From Paenibacillus phytohabitans (GTDB lineage Bacteria; Bacillota; Bacilli; Paenibacillales; Paenibacillaceae), in assembly GCF_013141775.1 (NCBI RefSeq), contig NZ_WHOB01000062.1, forward strand, positions 248,001 to 312,000: DNA of 64,000 bases, written 5' to 3'. Positions 61,894 to 64,000 of this stretch are shown here, one piece after another. The translations under genes were made by a program, and so were the position numbers. Numbering within the stretch: position 1 is the stretch's first letter; each line of letters opens with the position of its first letter. The notes under the pieces were generated by a model. That model searched no databases. It saw only the letters and a list, made by a program, of their open reading frames with translations, and had not been told where the DNA came from.

Positions 61894-61950
61894 TTGAATA
61901 TGGGACAAAGGTGACATGGGAATCGGATGAACTGAGTTTTTTCACCAAAG

Positions 61951-61989
61951 CGTCAGAATATCTTACATTGTCGTAAGAAATACCTGACA
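61951..61989 (+). promoter_or_regulatory. Paired GlnR/TnrA-like boxes upstream of glnA
   Basis: CGTCAGAATATCTTACA (61951-61967) fits the GlnR/TnrA consensus TGTNA-N7-TNACA with one mismatch. CGTAAGAAATACCTGACA (61972-61989) is a second, 18-bp version. Together they form a large palindrome (GTCAG..CTTAC..GTAAG..CTGAC) just before the -35 box, so nitrogen control of glnA is likely. Confidence 0.65.
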
Positions 61990-61995
61990 TAAGCA

Positions 61996-62024
61996 TTGAC
62001 GATGTTAGGTTTGAGATTTATAAT
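61996..62024 (+). promoter_or_regulatory. Promoter of glnA
   Basis: TTGACG (61996-62001) and TATAAT (62019-62024) with a 17-bp spacer, about 75 bases before the ribosome binding site GGGGAGG. Confidence 0.85.
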
Positions 62025-62103
62025 GACGACAGCCAAAAAATAAAAACAAGAACATTTGATACTGTGAGCGGCCTAATGTTCGGAACTTGGGGAGGAATAA
62101 AGC

Positions 62104-63528
62104 ATGTCGGTTGAAAAAGTATTGCAGACGATCAAGGAGAACAATATCGAATGGGTGGATTTCCGGTTTGTAGATTTGGGTGGACGTGCTCACCACATCT
62201 CGCTGCCAGCATCCGCAGTTGAAGAAGAAACATTTGAGAATGGTGTAGCATTTGATGGTTCTTCCATTACAGGGTTCCGGGGTATTGAAGAGTCGGACAT
62301 GGTAATGATGCCTGATCCAAGCACTACATACATCGATCCTTTTACAGCTCACCCAACGCTTAACATCATGTGTGACATTTTCACACCGGATGGCGAACGT
62401 TACGAGCGTGACCCGCGCGGTATCGCTGTGAAGGCTGAAGAGTTCCTGCAATCCAGCGGTGTAGGTACAGCGGCATTCTTCGCACCTGAGTCTGAATTCT
62501 TCATCTTCGACGATGTTCGTTATGAGAGCGGAATGAACAGCTCTTCCTACTTCGTTGATTCCGAAGAAGCAGCTTGGAACACTGGCCGTAAAGACGAAGG
62601 CGGCAACCTCGCATTCAAAGTAGGCGTTAAAGGCGGATACGTGCCTGTAGCTCCAGTGGATTCCCAACAGGATATCCGCAGTGAAATGTGCCGTTTGCTT
62701 GCTGAAGCAGGCCTTGAAATCGAACGCCATCACCATGAAGTGGCGACTGCAGGCCAGGCGGAAATCAACTTCCGTTTTGACACCCTGAAGAAAACAGCTG
62801 ACAATCTCCTGACTTACAAATACATTGTGCAGAACACTGCACGTCAATACGGCAAGGTAGCAACCTTCATGCCAAAACCGCTGTTCGGTGATAACGGTAG
62901 CGGTATGCACGTTCACCAGTCGATCTTCAACGGCAGCGAGCCATTGTTCTACGAAAAAGGCTCTTATGCTAACCTGAGTGAATTGGCTCTGCACTACATC
63001 GGCGGTATCCTGTATCATGCTCCTGCATTGATCGCGCTGACTAACCCAAGCACCAACTCGTTCAAACGTCTGGTTCCTGGTTATGAAGCACCAGTTAACC
63101 TTGTTTACTCCAAGGGTAACCGTTCCGCTGCTGTCCGTATCCCGGTAGCTGCTGTAACACCTAAGGGCTGTCGTATCGAATTCCGTACACCTGACTCCAC
63201 GGCTAACCCTTACCTGGCATTCTCCGCAATGCTGATGGCGGGACTGGACGGAATCAAGAAGAAGATCAACCCTGAAGAAATGGGTTACGGTCCACTGGAC
63301 AAGAACATCTACGAATTGTCTGATGCAGACAAAGAGAAGATCCGCAGCGTTCCAGGTACACTGGACGAAGCACTTGACGCTCTGGAAGCTGACTACGAGT
63401 TCCTTACAGAAGGCGGCGTGTTCACTAAGGACTTCATCGATAACTACATCGCTCTGAAACGTTCTGAAGCTCAAGCCGTTGCGATTCGTGTTCATCCGCA
63501 TGAATACTCCCTGTACTTTGATGTATAA
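62104..63528 (+). CDS. glnA: Glutamine synthetase, GSI-beta-like
   Basis: The 474-residue enzyme has the type I signatures VAFDGSSITGF, FAPESEFFIFD, KGGYVPVAPVD, GQAEINFRFD, FGDNGSGMHVHQS, NRSAAVRIP and RIEFRTPDSTANPYLAFSAM. It makes glutamine from glutamate and ammonia. The length and the segment KNIYEL, with Tyr403 at the place of the enterobacterial adenylylation tyrosine, fit the GSI-beta form, not the shorter GSI-alpha of Bacillus (444). No glnR lies beside it. Paired GlnR-like boxes suggest control by nitrogen supply. Confidence 0.95.
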   Translation: MSVEKVLQTIKENNIEWVDFRFVDLGGRAHHISLPASAVEEETFENGVAFDGSSITGFRGIEESDMVMMPDPSTTYIDPFTAHPTLNIMCDIFTPDGERYERDPRGIAVKAEEFLQSSGVGTAAFFAPESEFFIFDDVRYESGMNSSSYFVDSEEAAWNTGRKDEGGNLAFKVGVKGGYVPVAPVDSQQDIRSEMCRLLAEAGLEIERHHHEVATAGQAEINFRFDTLKKTADNLLTYKYIVQNTARQYGKVATFMPKPLFGDNGSGMHVHQSIFNGSEPLFYEKGSYANLSELALHYIGGILYHAPALIALTNPSTNSFKRLVPGYEAPVNLVYSKGNRSAAVRIPVAAVTPKGCRIEFRTPDSTANPYLAFSAMLMAGLDGIKKKINPEEMGYGPLDKNIYELSDADKEKIRSVPGTLDEALDALEADYEFLTEGGVFTKDFIDNYIALKRSEAQAVAIRVHPHEYSLYFDV

Positions 63529-63559
63529 GATAAGTTAACTTGAATAGAGCTTGATGAAG

Positions 63560-63597
63560 AAGCCCCCGAAATCTATTGATTCCGGGGGCTTTTTTTG
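63560..63597 (+). terminator. Intrinsic terminator after glnA
   Basis: AGCCCCCGAA and TCCGGGGGCT pair around a 10-base loop, followed by seven T residues. Confidence 0.95.
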
Positions 63598-63782
63598 TTG
63601 TGCTCTGGACACCAAAGCTGTACCTGTCCCGCCTATCAGTTGTGCCGAGCTATTCTGTATCTGTACGGGGAAGTAACTGGTATGGCCACAAATGATTGTA
63701 GGATAGCGGTATTGGCGGAACGGGGCGGTTGCAAAGGCCGGGTAGCTAATCGTGCCGGGACGGAGGAACATCAGTAACTTCA

Positions 63783-63975
63783 CGCGGACTGAGAGGGCGC
63801 TATTTCGTCAAAAAAAACCATAACGGGGTCTAAACGGACTGAGATTCCGTTATGTTGTTCATTCGAGCCCGAAATGAGGGGGAGATGCTCATTTAAAGGA
63901 ATCTGAGTCCGCTTGGCTAAAAAATAAGCCGAATTGGATCAAATAACGGATTCTCAGTCCGACTCTCTAACTTAG
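63783..63975. repeat. Palindromic intergenic repeat, CGGACTGAGA family
   Basis: CGGACT occurs at 63785 and 63835, and its complement AGTCCG at 63906 and 63956. The steps within each pair are 50 bp and the whole is symmetric about 63873. Each box is a dyad of 17-19 bp, clearest as AACGGA-N7-TCCGTT at 63833-63851. The bases between glnA and this element (63600-63780) hold no credible gene. Confidence 0.82.
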
Positions 63976-64000
63976 GGAGCGTGGAGAGTCCAGTCCGGCA

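Noticed and set aside
62005..63501. A 498-codon open frame antisense to glnA
   Set aside because: It covers a highly expressed, conserved gene and has no ribosome binding site or known motif; codon bias of glnA explains its length.
63595..63783. Small Cys-rich ORFs after glnA on both strands
   Set aside because: They begin within or next to the terminator, have no ribosome binding site and show no family resemblance.

Overview
The window reads as chromosomal DNA of an endospore-forming Gram-positive bacterium, most likely a Paenibacillus (inference). The evidence is a moderately high GC content, Bacillus-type ribosome binding sites, a Spo0E-like phosphatase, a gamma-SASP-like spore gene behind a sigma-G-type promoter, T-box, S-box and B12 riboswitches, a LiaFSR system, an S-layer-homology (SLH) anchored enzyme, a futalosine-pathway menaquinone gene, and many palindromic repeats between genes. 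I see no phage, transposase, rRNA, tRNA or CRISPR array.

Layout. 0-9 kb: the alaR-alaT pair, a Spo0E-like gene, an 11-unit 51-bp tandem array, an autoregulated TetR operon (hydrolase, phosphotransferase, methyltransferase), then a cobalamin adenosyltransferase overlapping an RluA-family pseudouridine synthase. 9-16.5 kb: an ArsC/Spx-like protein, a 5'-3' exonuclease, a variant deformylase, a DUF3494 (ice-binding-type) surface protein with its own class D-like sortase, a GH51 arabinofuranosidase and an ArsR-type regulator that probably controls it.

16.7-32.1 kb: a B12 riboswitch followed by a 15-kb cobalamin locus: the Co transporter cbiMNQO, a giant CbiH60-CbiX fusion with a His-rich tail, then cbiJ, cbiC, cbiD, cbiET, cbiL, cbiF, cbiG and cbiA. 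This covers the anaerobic route from sirohydrochlorin to cobyrinate diamide. Two copies of the palindromic repeats sit inside the locus. 32.9-37.2 kb: a ROK fructokinase, an HRDC protein, PfkB and CorA. 37.6-41.4 kb: S-box-controlled metA (acetyl type, Glu111) with metI, then mqnC. 41.6-47.3 kb: a gene remnant, a small acidic protein and a 1473-residue double 5'-nucleotidase with SLH domains. 47.5-64 kb: SPFH protein plus a small ribbon-helix-helix protein, T-box-thrS, a 3D-domain protein, the SASP-like gene, liaFSR, an HtrA protease with a neighbouring two-component system, ispH, aroF and a GSI-beta glutamine synthetase behind GlnR-like boxes.

The most unusual signal is architectural. At least seven intergenic blocks, belonging to about five sequence families, are built from short dyads (mostly 17 bp) iterated at 50-52 bp, often in two opposed pairs. 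I know no name for this arrangement.
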